15,289 nucleotides of DNA from Puniceicoccales bacterium (GTDB lineage: Bacteria; Verrucomicrobiota; Verrucomicrobiia; Opitutales; UBA953), in NCBI GenBank assembly GCA_031289285.1, contig JAITPT010000154.1, forward strand, positions 1 to 15,289, given 5' to 3'. The notes under the pieces are model-generated. The model was given only the letters and a program-made list of their open reading frames with translations. It did no database searches and was not told where the DNA came from. The translations under genes and the position numbers were made by a program. Shown here piece by piece: positions 15,029-15,289 of this stretch. Position 1 is the stretch's first letter. The number at the start of each line of letters is the position of its first letter.

Positions 15029-15287
15029 CGGGGTTGAAACCACGGATGAACACGAATGGGCACGAATAAGGAAAACAAATTTCAAGTCTCAAATTTCAAA
15101 AAATCGTTTTTCAAGTTTTTGCTGTCAAAACCGAGAGGTCTTAATTCCGAATTGCCAATTTAGATTTTCCCACTTTCCCACTTTCCCACCTTCCACTTTT
15201 CCACCTTCCACTTCCTACCTTCCCAGCTCCCACTTTCCCATTTTCCTTATTCGTGCCCATTCGTGTTCATCCGTGGTTTCAACCCCG
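15029..15287. repeat. 259-bp element with 47-bp perfect inverted termini
   Basis: The left arm (15029-15075, starting CGGGGTTGAAACCACGGATG) is the exact reverse complement of 15241-15287 over 47 bases. The interior (15076-15240) is A+T-rich with short ATTTCAA repeats, then a pyrimidine tract made of CCCACTTT/CCACCTTCC-like microrepeats (about 15168-15240). It carries no gene. The arm motif (CCACGGATGAACACGAAT) belongs to a widespread class of dispersed repeats in GC-rich environmental bacteria, from general knowledge. The right boundary is close to the window end, so the element might extend further. Confidence 0.85.
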
Positions 15288-15289
15288 GC

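Overview
The window reads as chromosomal DNA from a GC-rich bacterium, most likely a member of Verrucomicrobiota near the Opitutales/Opitutaceae. This placement is inference. It rests on protein style, high GC, dispersed palindromic repeats (including one that encodes the peptide THGRDARATH inside a gene), frequent starts without a clear Shine-Dalgarno sequence, and a GH78-type glycosidase. No rRNA or other phylogenetic marker is present to settle it.

Layout. Positions 1-1878 hold no convincing protein gene. They form a dense repeat island: copies of a ~170-bp element with terminal inverted repeats, a three-unit tandem array of ~165 bp, a second palindromic element, a C-tract with G-quadruplex potential, and several shared short motifs. 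Then come mutS (1879-4839, minus), a divergent 240-bp intergenic region, a secreted GH78-like alpha-L-rhamnosidase (5080-6918, plus) and a DUF1963/YwqG-like protein (6931-7980, plus). A third intact copy of the 170-bp element sits between the convergent DUF1963 gene and dinB (8238-9428, minus), and its edge provides the dinB stop codon. Upstream of dinB on the same strand are an M20 metallopeptidase (9468-10844), a UxuB-like short-chain dehydrogenase (10962-11783) and a FabF-type ketoacyl synthase (12022-13263). The replicative helicase gene dnaB (13402-14976, plus) is divergent from the synthase. A ~259-bp element with 47-bp perfect inverted termini ends the window.

Function. Three genes act in DNA maintenance: mutS, dinB and dnaB. 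MutS and DinB both carry a visible sliding-clamp-binding motif near the C terminus (QLELF and QMELF). The rest are metabolic: plant or mucus glycan degradation (rhamnosidase), peptide hydrolysis (M20), sugar-acid or ketone reduction (SDR) and fatty-acid or polyketide-type chain extension (FabF). I see no tight multi-gene operon for a single pathway. The M20-dinB pair (39 bp apart) and the rhamnosidase-DUF1963 pair (12 bp apart) are the best co-transcription candidates.

The most interesting material is non-coding. In the tandem array at 631-1120, substitutions between the three units keep an RNA stem paired through G-U wobbles, and each unit has a short ORF behind a purine-rich leader. The second point of interest is the 170-bp element family, with TTA/TAA flanks and one insertion exactly at a stop codon.
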